Source: Bog-473 sp963753115
GTDB lineage: Bacteria; Actinomycetota; Acidimicrobiia; Acidimicrobiales; RAAP-2
Length of the DNA stretch: 64,000 nt
Direction of reading: 5' to 3'
Assembly: GCA_963753115.1 (NCBI GenBank)
Contig: CAVWBB010000018.1
Coordinates: 124,001 to 188,000, forward strand
In this document: in pieces, positions 17,719 to 25,673 of the stretch
Layout of the letters: the number at the start of each line of letters is the position of its first letter
Numbering within the stretch: position 1 is the first letter of the stretch
Program-made: the position numbers and the translations under genes
Notes under the pieces: model-generated
Databases searched by the model: none
Told to the model about the DNA's origin: nothing
What the model saw: the letters and a program-made list of their open reading frames with translations, nothing else

Positions 17719-19276
17719 CTAGGTGTTACTGCCGGCGATCCCAACCACCGGGGCGTTGAGCACGGTCGACCCGAGGGATCCCCAGAAGAAGGCGTCGCCG
17801 TAGTTGAAGATGCCGCCGTCCGTGGCCGCCTCCCAGTAGCCCTGACCGTCAGGCGTCCCCGCCATGCCGACCACGGGCTTGTTCAGAGGCGTGGCCGCAG
17901 GTGACCCGAAGAACGGCGCGTTGAAGCTGAACAGGCCGCCGTCCGAGGCGACCTCCCAGTAGCCGCCGGTCGCCTGGTCGCCGGTGATGCCCACGACCGG
18001 CTTGTTCAGTGGCTTGCCACCCATCGATCCGTAGAAGGCGGCGGAGCCGAAGTTGAAGATGCCGCCGTCGGAGGCCACTTCGTAGTACCCCTTCCCGTCC
18101 TGTGACGACGCGATGCCGACCACCGGTGCGTTCAGGGGCTTGCCGCCCATGGAGCCGTACAACGCCGCGTCCCCGAAGTTGAAGACACCGCCGTCGGACG
18201 CGACCTCCCAGTAACCGCCACCGTCGGGTGTCGCCACCATCCCGACGACCGGCTTGTTCAGGGGCTTGCCGCCCATCGACCCGAAGAAGGGGGCGTTGAA
18301 GGCGAAGAGGCCACCGTCCGAGGCGACCTCCCAGTAGCCGCCCGTGTTCGGGTCTGCCGTGATGCCGACGATCGGCTTGTTCAGGGGCTTGCCGCCCATC
18401 GACCCGAAGAAGGGGGCGTCGTAGGCGAAGATGCCGCCGTCAGATGCCGCCATCCAATAGCCGAACTGCACGCTCACCTGGTTCGAGGACAGCGACTCCT
18501 CCAGGGAGAAGTACGTCGATTGCCCGGGCTGCAGGCCACCTGTGAAGTTGACGTTCCCCGTGGTCGTGTCGGCGCTGATGTTGGAGAAGCTGGTGGTCGG
18601 ACCCTGGTAGTCGCTGCCGTTCGGGTCAGGTCCACTCGCCGCGGCACTGCCCTGGAGCTGCGACGGGCTGCAGTACGTGTCGCCCGTGAAGCCCGCTGGT
18701 GGCTCCCCGGACCCCGCCGACCGAGCCCCCGCCGCCGGTGCCGTTCGTGTTGGAGCCACCGGTCGCGTAGGTGCAGATGCCGTCCCCCTCGAAACCGAAG
18801 ATCGGGGTCTGGGTCGACGCGCCCGACAGCTGGATGCCATAGATCGGCTTGCTCGACGTGTTCACGATGCCGACCAGCGTGTCGTCGATGTTGTCGAACG
18901 GCATCTGCTGGCCGGGGTTCGGCGTGACGCCGGATGCCGCGTTGTTGTTGTCCTGGAGCACCTGCTCGCCGTTGTTGCTGACCGCGATCAGCAGGCCGCA
19001 GCTCGCTGCATAGCCGATCTGGGGGCACTCGTTGAATGGTGCCGTGGTGGAGGTCCCCGGGAAGCCCGGAGCATCGTGAGCGGTCAGCGGCGCGCCGGTT
19101 GTGTGCGGCACGGCCTTCGGATCAGCTGAAGCCGCGGCGGGCGCGATGATCGCAACGCTGCCGACGACGGCGAGGAGCAAGCCAGCCGCCCCCAGGCCCC
19201 GCAGGGGCACCGTCCTCTTTCCTCGGAGCCGATCAGACCTCGCAGCAACGAAGTCTGAGAATCTGACAAGTGCCAT
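17719..19276 (-). CDS. secreted protein with six 42-residue repeats, one apparent frameshift
   Basis: About 518 residues once one extra G in a GGGG run near 18708-18712 is removed. Order: signal peptide (MALVRFSDF, hydrophobic GLLLAVVGSVAIIAPAAASA, likely cleavage after ASA), a domain of about 220 residues with cysteine pairs (FNECPQIGYAASCG, FEGDGICTYATGG, GDTYCSPSQLQGS) and glycine-rich linkers, a short TTGNVNFTGGLQPGQSTYFSLEE segment, then the six-repeat array to the C-terminus. The first domain resembles nothing I can name. The repeats match those at 13065 closely. It faces the FadD17-like gene and ends at the shared terminator. Extracellular binding or adhesion is a guess; the six-fold repeat suggests a propeller. 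Confidence 0.82.
17722..18459 (-). repeat. six tandem coding repeats of 39-42 residues
   Basis: Read on the minus strand from 18459: units of 41, 41, 42, 42, 41 and 39 residues, each starting YW or YY and containing ASDGG-F and LNxPVVG. The last unit (GSLGSTVLNAPVVG) matches the last unit of the other array (GSEGSVVLNKPVVG), so both arrays have a distinct terminal repeat. Confidence 0.9.
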
Positions 19277-19367
19277 TGGGGGACCCCCTGTGTACTGGAG
19301 AGAACCGCCGTTGTATCACCTTTCCCGGACGTCTGCACGGGAAAATTCGGACCGGCCAACGCAGCAT

Positions 19368-19408
19368 CAATTCCCGATGCGGGCCCCCCCAATTCCCGAT
19401 GCGGGCCC
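19368..19408. repeat. two direct copies of a 19-bp element with inner dyad
   Basis: CAATTCCCGATGCGGGCCC occurs at 19368-19386 and again at 19390-19408, a 22-base period. Each copy holds the short dyad CCCG-ATG-CGGG. They lie in the 235-base gap after ltp2 and before the repeat-protein start (19276, minus strand), where they could be an operator pair or an attenuating hairpin. Otherwise this gap shows nothing recognisable. Confidence 0.7.
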
Positions 19409-19511
19409 GACTGCACTCCGGGCCGCCCGAGGCTGTCGATGCGCCCGGAGGCTCCGGGCTCTGCCCCGTGCGTGCCGCTCGCTGGTCTCGATCCGTCGGT
19501 GTGTCGCGGGC

Positions 19512-20696
19512 TCAGCGATCGACGCCGAGCACGAGTCCACTCGTCGGCACGCCGGTCCCGGCCGTGACGACGACGTGCTCCACCCCGTCGACCTGATTGA
19601 CCGAGGTGCCGCGCACCAGCCGCACCCCTTCGGCGATCCCGTTCATGCCGTGGAGGTAGGCCTCGCCGAGCTGCCCGCCGTGCGTGTTGATGGGCAGCGC
19701 GCCCCCGAGCTCGAGACGACCGTCGCGCACGAAGTCCTTGGCCTCACCCTTGCCGCAGAACCCGAGCTCCTCCAACTGGTAGAGGACATACGGCGTGAAG
19801 TGGTCGTAGAGGATGGCCGCCTGCATGTCGTCCGGGCCGAGCCCCGACGTCTGCCACAGCTGGCGGGCCACGACCGCCATCTCGGGCAGGCCCAGGAGGT
19901 CGTCCCGGTAGTAGCTGGTCATCATGTCCTGGCCTGCCCCCGAACCCTGGGCGGCGGCGCGAACGACGACGGGGTCGTTGCCCAGGTCGCGGGCGCGCTC
20001 GAGGGAGGTCACCACGAGGGCCTGTCCCCCATCGGTCTCCTGGCAGCAGTCGAGCAGGTGCAAGGGCTCCACGATGAAGCGGCTGGCCTGGTGCTCCTCC
20101 AGCGTGATCGGCTGCTCGTAGAACCAGGCCTTCGGGTTGGTCGCCGCGTGCTTGCGGTCGGCCACGGCCACCCGGCCGAGGTCTTCGCTCGTCGCACCGG
20201 TCTCGTGCAGGTAGCGCTGCGCCGCCATCGCCACCCAGGAGGCCGGCGTGAGGAGGCCGACCGGGAGGTACGACGCCATGTGCGCGTTCTCGGCCGTGGG
20301 CAGCGGTGCCCGCCCCTGCACGCCGGCACCGAAACGGCTGCCCGAGCGCTCGTTGAAGGCTCGGTAGCACACGACCACGTCGGCCACGCCCGAGGAGACC
20401 GCCAGCGCCGCCTGCTGAATGGTGGCGCATGCCGCGCCACCGCCGTAGTGGATGCGGCTGAAGAAGGTCAGGTCCCCGATGCCCAAGCTGCGCGAGATGT
20501 CGATGTCGGGATTCGTGTCGGAGCTGAACGTGACCATGCCCTGCACGTCGGATGGGGCGATGCCGGCATCGGCCAGCGCTGCGGCCACGGCTTCGACGGC
20601 GAGCCGCAGCTCCGAGCGGCCTGAGTCCTTGGAGAACTCGGTGGCCCCGATGCCGACGATGGCGGTCTTGCCGGCGAAGGAGTGGTGGGCCGTCAC
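19512..20696 (-). CDS. ltp2: thiolase-fold steroid side-chain aldolase, Ltp2-like
   Basis: A 394-residue protein of the non-decarboxylating thiolase ('lipid-transfer protein') group. In mycobacteria Ltp2 performs the retro-aldol cleavage of 17-hydroxy-3-oxo-4-pregnene-20-carboxyl-CoA, releasing propionyl-CoA and androstenedione, and needs the DUF35 domain of ChsH2. Visible features: TAIVGIGATEFSKDSGRSE, GGAACATIQQAALAVSSG where a thiolase would have its nucleophile region, FNERSGSRFG, LYDHFTPYVLYQLEELGFC and LPINTHGGQLGEAYLHGMN. It is the last gene of the igr-like operon; its GTG start overlaps the chsH1 stop (GTGA). The length and order of neighbours match Rv3540c. The identity rests on similarity and context. 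Confidence 0.9.
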   Translation of the reverse strand: MTAHHSFAGKTAIVGIGATEFSKDSGRSELRLAVEAVAAALADAGIAPSDVQGMVTFSSDTNPDIDISRSLGIGDLTFFSRIHYGGGAACATIQQAALAVSSGVADVVVCYRAFNERSGSRFGAGVQGRAPLPTAENAHMASYLPVGLLTPASWVAMAAQRYLHETGATSEDLGRVAVADRKHAATNPKAWFYEQPITLEEHQASRFIVEPLHLLDCCQETDGGQALVVTSLERARDLGNDPVVVRAAAQGSGAGQDMMTSYYRDDLLGLPEMAVVARQLWQTSGLGPDDMQAAILYDHFTPYVLYQLEELGFCGKGEAKDFVRDGRLELGGALPINTHGGQLGEAYLHGMNGIAEGVRLVRGTSVNQVDGVEHVVVTAGTGVPTSGLVLGVDR

Positions 20697-21202
20697 GCGC
20701 TGGCCTTGTCCGGCGAGGCGTCCGGCGAGGCCGGCGGCGAGTCCAGCGCCGGCAGCAGCACGGTCACCGTGCCGGTGACGTGGTCGCCCAGGTTGTTGGC
20801 GCCGCGCAGCGATACGGTCACGGCACCGTACGCCCCGTCGTCGGTCAGCGACCCCTTCTCCTTGACCGATCCGGTCAGCGTCATGGTGCAGTCGGGGTGG
20901 TTCGGCGCACCCAGCCGGATGTTGACCTCTGCCAGTCGGCTGCGCGGGCCCGACCAGTCGGTCACATAGCGCCCCACCAATCCGTTGGTGGTCAGGATGT
21001 TCATGAAGATGTCCTTGGAGCCGCGCTCTTTGGCCAGCACCGAGTCGTGGTGCACGTCCTGGTAGTCGCGGCTGGCGATGGCGCCCGACACAATCAACGT
21101 GCGCGTGATCGGGAGCACCAGCGTCGGGAGCTCGTCGCCCACGGCGACCTCGGCGAAGGTCGGCCCGGAGAGATCGACGGCGCTGTTCACGCCGCTGCTC
21201 AC
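20693..21202 (-). CDS. chsH1: MaoC-like steroid enoyl-CoA hydratase subunit, ChsH1-like
   Basis: A 169-residue hot-dog protein that should pair with the ChsH2-like protein at 22353 to hydrate the side-chain double bond of 3-oxo-pregna-4,17-diene-20-carboxyl-CoA. The hydratase signature with its aspartate and histidine is ASRDYQDVHHDSVLAKERG, followed by DIFMNILTTNGLVGRYVTDW. The GTG start overlaps the FadE28-like stop and the stop overlaps the ltp2 start, so it is embedded in a translationally coupled chain. It is longer than mycobacterial ChsH1 (about 129 residues), mainly by a C-terminal tail rich in Pro, Ala and Ser. In mycobacteria the catalytic residues are in ChsH1 rather than ChsH2, and the intact D-x4-H motif here agrees. 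Confidence 0.88.
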   Translation of the reverse strand: MSSGVNSAVDLSGPTFAEVAVGDELPTLVLPITRTLIVSGAIASRDYQDVHHDSVLAKERGSKDIFMNILTTNGLVGRYVTDWSGPRSRLAEVNIRLGAPNHPDCTMTLTGSVKEKGSLTDDGAYGAVTVSLRGANNLGDHVTGTVTVLLPALDSPPASPDASPDKASA

Positions 21203-22353
21203 TGCGCGGCCTCCGCCCGGGCCAGGGCCTGCTCGGCGATGTCCGCACCGAGGCGGGACAGCTGCACGCTCGGGCCCCCGAGCAGCAACTCGATCTGCTT
21301 GCCCCAGAGGAAGTACCGGTGGATCGGGTACGAGATGTCCGCACCCATCCCACCGTGCAGGTGCTGGGTGGCGTGCACCGTGCGCTGGCCTCGCTCCGAG
21401 GCCTGCCACTTGGCCACACGGGCGGCGTCGGCGGCGTCGCGGCCGGTGTCGAAGCGCCACGCTGCGTTCTGCCACGTGACGCGCATCGCCTCGATGTCGA
21501 TGGCGGCGTCCGCGGCCCGCAGCATGGTGCCCTGGAACGTGCTGAGGGGCCGCCCGAACTGCTGGCGGGAGTTCAGGTACGCCGCCGTCTTCGTCAGCGC
21601 CGCCTCACAGACCCCGACCTGCAGCGCGCACAGCCCGATGGTGGCGGCGACGAGGATGAAGTCGAGGGCGGGCCAGCCGAGGTCGGGTCCGACGAGGACG
21701 TCCTCTGGCGCCACGGCGACGCCGGCGAGGTGGACGTGGGGGTGGATCTCGCGGTTGGTGGTGACGGCACGCTCCAAGGTCACGCCAGGCGAGTGCGGAT
21801 CGACCAGCGCCAGGAGGACCCCGCCGGCTTCGGTGTGGGCGGGCACCACAATGCGGTCCGCCAGGTGGGCCTGGGGCACGGCCACCTCGGTGCCCTCCAG
21901 CACCCAGCCCGAACCCGACCCGGACGGCGCCGTCGCTCGCACGGACGGGGTCGACGTCGGGCTGGCCACGGTGCCGTTCAGCGCGGCAGTGAGGATGACG
22001 TCGCCGGCGACGACACCGGGCAGCCAGCGGGCGCGCTGGGCTTCCGAACCGAAGTGGCCGACCGGGAGTGCCCCGAGCACCAGGGTGGCCCACAGCGGCA
22101 CCGGCGCCACTGCGTTGCCCTGCGCCTCCAGCAGGAGGCAGAGCTCCATCAGGCCGTAGCCCGCGCCACCGTCGGCCTCGGGGACAGCGAGCCCCAGCAG
22201 GTCGCCGCCGGCCAGCGCCCGCCACAGGTCGCGGTCGATGCGCTCGTCACTGGCCTCCACGGCCGCGATGCGCTCGGCATCGACCAGGCCCGAGAACAGC
22301 CCCGTCGCTGCTTCGGAGACTGCCAGTTGCTCGTCGGTCATTTTGAAGTCCAT
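21199..22353 (-). CDS. acyl-CoA dehydrogenase, FadE28/ChsE1-like subunit
   Basis: A 384-residue acyl-CoA dehydrogenase resembling mycobacterial FadE28 (ChsE1), which forms an alpha2-beta2 heterotetramer with FadE29 (ChsE2) to oxidise 3-oxo-pregn-4-ene-20-carboxyl-CoA. Markers are MDFKMTDEQLAVSE, LTAALNGTVASPTS in place of the usual SEPxxGSD segment, RQQFGRPLSTFQGTMLRAAD, and HLHGGMGADISYPIHRYF near the C-terminus. The missing canonical FAD-binding segment is expected for the FadE28 type, which contributes only part of each flavin site. The ATG overlaps the upstream ChsH2 stop by one base, with GAGGGGGAG as ribosome site. Compared with Mycobacterium tuberculosis, this gene has moved to between chsH2 and chsH1. 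Confidence 0.88.
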   Translation of the reverse strand: MDFKMTDEQLAVSEAATGLFSGLVDAERIAAVEASDERIDRDLWRALAGGDLLGLAVPEADGGAGYGLMELCLLLEAQGNAVAPVPLWATLVLGALPVGHFGSEAQRARWLPGVVAGDVILTAALNGTVASPTSTPSVRATAPSGSGSGWVLEGTEVAVPQAHLADRIVVPAHTEAGGVLLALVDPHSPGVTLERAVTTNREIHPHVHLAGVAVAPEDVLVGPDLGWPALDFILVAATIGLCALQVGVCEAALTKTAAYLNSRQQFGRPLSTFQGTMLRAADAAIDIEAMRVTWQNAAWRFDTGRDAADAARVAKWQASERGQRTVHATQHLHGGMGADISYPIHRYFLWGKQIELLLGGPSVQLSRLGADIAEQALARAEAAQ

Positions 22354-23450
22354 CAGGCTCCCCCTCCTGCCGGCACCGGCACGAACACCGGCAACGAGAG
22401 CTCCTCGTCGTAGTCGACGAACTCGGCCTGCACGGCCATGCCGATCGCAATGGCGTCGAGCTCGACGCCCTCGAGATTGGCGACCACCCGTGTCCCCTCC
22501 TCCAGCTCGATCAGCCCGATGGGCAGCGGGTACTCGAACGAGGGAACCTGCGGGTAGTGCACCACGACGTAGGAGTACACGGTGCCCCGACCACTCGACT
22601 CGACGGTGTCCCAGTCGAGTGAGCCGCACACGGCGCAGGCCGGCAGGGGCGGGTGACGCAGCGTGCCGCACGACGTGCAGTGCTGCACCAGGAGGCGGTG
22701 TGCGCGGGCGCCCTCGAACCAGAAGGCGTTGTCCTGCGTGATGGCCGGCCGTGGACGCGGCGGGCGGGCGGGCGTGCGGGCCGGCGGCAGGTACTTGAGG
22801 ATGCGGAAGCGCATGGTGGCGACCGCCTCGCCGGCGTCGTAGAGCGCCTGCACCTCTTCGTCCGAGTCCGTCCACACGGGTACGTCGGCATCGGGCACCG
22901 CGACGTAGTCGAGCCGGGTGGTGATGAAGCGCCCCGTGCCGAGCCCGGTGCGCTTGGGCTCCGAGATCGCCTCTATCACCGACCGCACGAGCAGACGGTC
23001 GCCCGCCACGAGGGGACGCCCGTAGCTCTGCTCGCAGTTGGTGGCCACCACCGAGGTCAAGCCCTCCTCATCGAGGAGATGCATCATCCGCTCGTTGGGG
23101 CCGGACTCCTCCTCACCGGCCGAGCCCGACGCACGGGACTCCTCGGTGAGCAACGAGGCGCGCAGGCCCCGCATGATCCAGGCCTGCAGCATGGTGGGCG
23201 GGGCGATCATTCCGTCGTAGCCCGCAGCGCGTGCCGCGTCGTCGGACACGTAGACCGGGTTGTGATCGCCCATGGCCTCGACCCAGTGCCGGATCATCGG
23301 GCCGTTGACCGCGTCCGGCGCGAGGTTCGGTGCGCCCGCCGCTTGCCCCACCAGTGACGCCAACGCGGCACTGTGATCGGGGAAGGGCGCCAGCTCCTCG
23401 AATCGGTCGTCCGCACCCTCCGCACCCGCCGCCGCGCTGGCCGCGCTCAC
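22353..23450 (-). CDS. chsH2: MaoC-DUF35 fusion, ChsH2-like
   Basis: A 365-residue two-domain protein. The N-terminal half (to about 210) is a hot-dog MaoC domain with WVEAMGDHNPVYVSDDAARA and APPTMLQAW; the C-terminal third is a DUF35 unit, with a zinc ribbon (CTSCG...CAVCG) and an OB-fold (GTVYSYVVVHYPQVP...ELEEGTRVVANL). In mycobacteria ChsH2 pairs with ChsH1 as hydratase, and its DUF35 domain docks Ltp2 so that hydration and aldol cleavage are coupled. All three partners are present here in one operon. The GTG start overlaps the FadE29-like stop (GTGA). Length exceeds the mycobacterial protein (about 311), with extra Ala-rich N-terminus and a proline linker (PPARTPARPPRPRP) between domains. 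Confidence 0.9.
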   Translation of the reverse strand: MSAASAAAGAEGADDRFEELAPFPDHSAALASLVGQAAGAPNLAPDAVNGPMIRHWVEAMGDHNPVYVSDDAARAAGYDGMIAPPTMLQAWIMRGLRASLLTEESRASGSAGEEESGPNERMMHLLDEEGLTSVVATNCEQSYGRPLVAGDRLLVRSVIEAISEPKRTGLGTGRFITTRLDYVAVPDADVPVWTDSDEEVQALYDAGEAVATMRFRILKYLPPARTPARPPRPRPAITQDNAFWFEGARAHRLLVQHCTSCGTLRHPPLPACAVCGSLDWDTVESSGRGTVYSYVVVHYPQVPSFEYPLPIGLIELEEGTRVVANLEGVELDAIAIGMAVQAEFVDYDEELSLPVFVPVPAGGGA

Positions 23451-24625
23451 CGTGACCCCCGTGTCATGCCCAGCCCGGCCGTGGCGACGATCTCGCGCTG
23501 CACCTCGTTCACCCCACCCCCGAATGTGTTGATCTGCGCCTGGCGCCCGGTGGCTTCGACACGCCCTCGCAGCACCGCGCCCGGTGAGCCGGGGACCAGG
23601 TAGCCGGCGGCTCCCACCACGCCCAGCAACACGCGCGTGACCTCAATGATCCGCTCGGTCCCGAAGACCTTGATCGATGACGACTCGGCCCCGGTCAGCT
23701 CGCCGTCGGCCACGTGCACCGCCATGCGCCAGTTGAGCAACCACATGGCCTGGAGCTCGGCGTGGCACTTGGCGAGATCCATCTGCACCCAGCCCTGGTC
23801 GATCAGCGTCTTGCCGTCGTCCGTCCGCTGCGCCGCCGCCCAGTCCACGATGTCCTCGTAGAGCGAGATGGCGAGGCCGCTCCACGCAGCCAGGCCGACG
23901 CGCTCGTGGTTGAGCTGGGTGGTGATCATCCGCCAGCCCTCGTTCTCGTCGCCGACGCGGTTGGTCACGGGCACGTGCACGTTGTCGTAGAAGGTCTGCG
24001 TCGTCGTGAGGCCGCCGACGGTGTGGATGATCGACCACTCGAACCCCGGCGAGGCCGTCGGCACGCACAGGATGGAGATGCCCTTGTGCTTGGGCACCTC
24101 GGGATCGGTGCGCACGGCCAGCCAGACGTAGTCGGCCTGGTCCGCGCCGCTCGTGAAGATCTTGGCGCCGTTGATGACGTACTCGTCGCCGTCGCGCACG
24201 GCCCGCGTCCGCAGCGACGCCAGGTCGGTGCCGGCCTCGGGCTCCGTGTAGCCGATGGCGAAGTTCAGCTCGCCGGCGAGGATCTGCGGGAGGAAGAACG
24301 ACTTCTGCTCGTCGGTGCCGAAGCGCATGATGGTCGGCCCGACGGTGTTGATGGTGACGAACGGGAACGGGGCCCCGGCGCGCCGCGTCTCGTCGAAGAA
24401 GATGAACTGGTCCGTGGCCGGCCGTCCCTGCCCGCCGAACTCCGTCGGCCACCCGATGCCGAGCCAGCCGTCCTTGCCGATCTGGCGCACCACCTGGCTC
24501 CAGGCCTCGCCGCCTTCTCCGCCCTCCGCCAGGCCCGCCCGCACCTCGTCGGTGAGGAGGTCGCGGTAGTACTGGCGCAGTTCGGCCCGGAGCTGCTGCT
24601 GTTCGGGGCTCTCTTCGAGGAACAT
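23447..24625 (-). CDS. acyl-CoA dehydrogenase, FadE29/ChsE2-like subunit
   Basis: First gene of the igr-like operon; 392 residues. The start MFLEESPEQQQLRAELRQYY and the segment IGYTEPEAGTDLASLRTR, then DEYVINGAKIFTSGADQADY, RTDPEVPKHKGISIL, and LITTQLNHERVGL-like sequence (seen as MITTQLNHERVGLAAW) and the end TFGGGVNEVQREIVATAGL all match mycobacterial FadE29 (ChsE2). With the FadE28-like subunit it should form the heterotetramer that desaturates the three-carbon steroid side chain. KstR-like site 3 lies 62 bases upstream of the ATG. The ribosome site is a modest GAGG. Transcription then runs through chsH2, fadE28, chsH1 and ltp2 without gaps. Confidence 0.9.
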   Translation of the reverse strand: MFLEESPEQQQLRAELRQYYRDLLTDEVRAGLAEGGEGGEAWSQVVRQIGKDGWLGIGWPTEFGGQGRPATDQFIFFDETRRAGAPFPFVTINTVGPTIMRFGTDEQKSFFLPQILAGELNFAIGYTEPEAGTDLASLRTRAVRDGDEYVINGAKIFTSGADQADYVWLAVRTDPEVPKHKGISILCVPTASPGFEWSIIHTVGGLTTTQTFYDNVHVPVTNRVGDENEGWRMITTQLNHERVGLAAWSGLAISLYEDIVDWAAAQRTDDGKTLIDQGWVQMDLAKCHAELQAMWLLNWRMAVHVADGELTGAESSSIKVFGTERIIEVTRVLLGVVGAAGYLVPGSPGAVLRGRVEATGRQAQINTFGGGVNEVQREIVATAGLGMTRGSR

Positions 24626-24687
24626 CGTGGGGCAGCCTCGCGTGCGCTCTGCGGTCCCTGCCAGGTCAAGGCCGCGCTGCCAAAAAC

Positions 24688-24701
24688 TGTAACACGTTCT
24701 C
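24688..24701. promoter_or_regulatory. KstR-like operator, site 3 (igr-like operon)
   Basis: TGTAACACGTTCTC fits TnnAACnnGTTnnA at seven of eight fixed positions. It lies 62 bases upstream of the first gene of the igr-like operon in a short AT-richer patch (CAAAAACTGTAACACG), suitable for control of the promoter. Confidence 0.72.
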
Positions 24702-24821
24702 GTTTAGGCGACCCGGGTCGCAGGGCCGCTGGACCAGGGCGGGCCGCCGCCCCGACCTGCCCCGATCCGGCGCGGCGGCCGGACGGAGTCCGGGCCCCGG
24801 AAGGCAACCCGACCGGCGGAT

Positions 24822-25271
24822 TCAGCCCGCCGAGCCGGCCTCGCCCACCAGGATCCCGAGGAATTCGCTCCAGCCGGCCTGATGCGAGCGGCGGAAGTCG
24901 TCGGTCGGCAGGTCCCGGTGCGTCAGCGTCACCACCGTGTCCTCGCCGTCCGCCTCGAACAGAACCTCGACCGTGCTGGTCCCCGGTGGCAGATCCTCCG
25001 AACCCTCGATGCCCCAGCTGAACATCACGCGGCGCGGCGGGTCGACCTCGAGGTACTCGCCCCGGGCCGGATTGCCCCTCACGTCGAGCGAGAAGATGCC
25101 GCCGGGGCGGGCGTCGAGCAGCGCCGATGTGGCGATCCAGCGCGTGGCCAAGGCCGGGTCGGTGAAGTAAGGGAACACGACGTCGGGCGGCGCCGCAATG
25201 CGCACGCTGGCCGTCACCGGCGCGGTGGGCGATGGTTCCGTCGATGGCGTCGATGGCGTCGATGGCGTCAC
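24822..25271 (-). CDS. SRPBCC/AHSA1-domain protein
   Basis: A 149-residue START-like protein of the AHSA1 group: VTASVRIAAPPDVVFPYFTDPALATRWI, partly shown, then GGIFSLDVRGNPARGEYLEVDPPRRVMFSWG, also partial, and HQAGWSEFLGIL at the end. Genes of this kind very often follow an ArsR regulator, as here: its GTG start overlaps the ArsR stop (GTGA). The N-terminus is a run of Thr-Pro-Ser repeats encoded by a 9-bp tandem repeat (CGATGGCGT on the plus strand, 25242-25268). Such pairs are common in actinobacteria, but the ligand or client is generally unknown. The end lies 196 bases from the igr-like operon start, reading toward it from the same strand side upstream. Confidence 0.85.
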   Translation of the reverse strand: MTPSTPSTPSTEPSPTAPVTASVRIAAPPDVVFPYFTDPALATRWIATSALLDARPGGIFSLDVRGNPARGEYLEVDPPRRVMFSWGIEGSEDLPPGTSTVEVLFEADGEDTVVTLTHRDLPTDDFRRSHQAGWSEFLGILVGEAGSAG

Positions 25272-25580
25272 TGTTCTTTCGCTCCCTTCTTCGGATGGTC
25301 GCGTTCCACCACGCGCTTGAGGCGTTCCAGCGCGTCCGGCCAGAACTCGTCGAGCATGGCGCGCACCGGTGTCGAGCGCGGCCGGCTGGAACCGGTACAA
25401 CCGGCGGGTCCCGTCGCGCCGCTCATCCAGCAGACCGGCCCGCTTGAGCACCGTGAGGTGCTGGCTGACCGCCTGCTGCGTGAGCGTGAAGTGCGTGGCG
25501 ATCTGTCCGGCCGGGAGCTCGGTGTCCTGAATCAGCCGGATGATCTGGCGCCGGTTGGGGTCCGCCAGCGCCCGCAGCAC
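25268..25580 (-). CDS. ArsR-family transcriptional regulator, one apparent frameshift
   Basis: Winged-helix regulator of about 104 residues after correction. The N-terminal part LRALADPNRRQIIRLIQ, GQIATHFTLTQQAVSQHLTVL and ERRDGTRRLYRFQP shows a full ArsR helix-turn-helix and wing. Continuing in the same frame gives an unlikely fusion to the SRPBCC protein; one extra A near 25372 explains this, because the corrected frame reads APVRAMLDEFWPDALERLKR and stops in a GTGA overlap with the SRPBCC start, the usual ArsR-SRPBCC arrangement. No metal-binding cysteines are seen, so it is more likely of the non-metal type. A GTG at 25580 is the only reasonable in-frame start. Confidence 0.82.
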
Positions 25581-25673
25581 GGCGTCGGTGTGGTGCTGGT
25601 GCTGGTGGGCGTCTCGACGTCGGGTGCGGGCATCAGGCGGCCATTCTTCCCGGACTGCGCGGGGCCATGCGGT

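Noticed and set aside
24822..25580. Single ArsR-SRPBCC fusion protein
   Set aside because: The linker is not protein-like, while the alternative frame continues a normal ArsR C-terminus and stops in a GTGA overlap with a normal SRPBCC start; one inserted base explains the apparent fusion.
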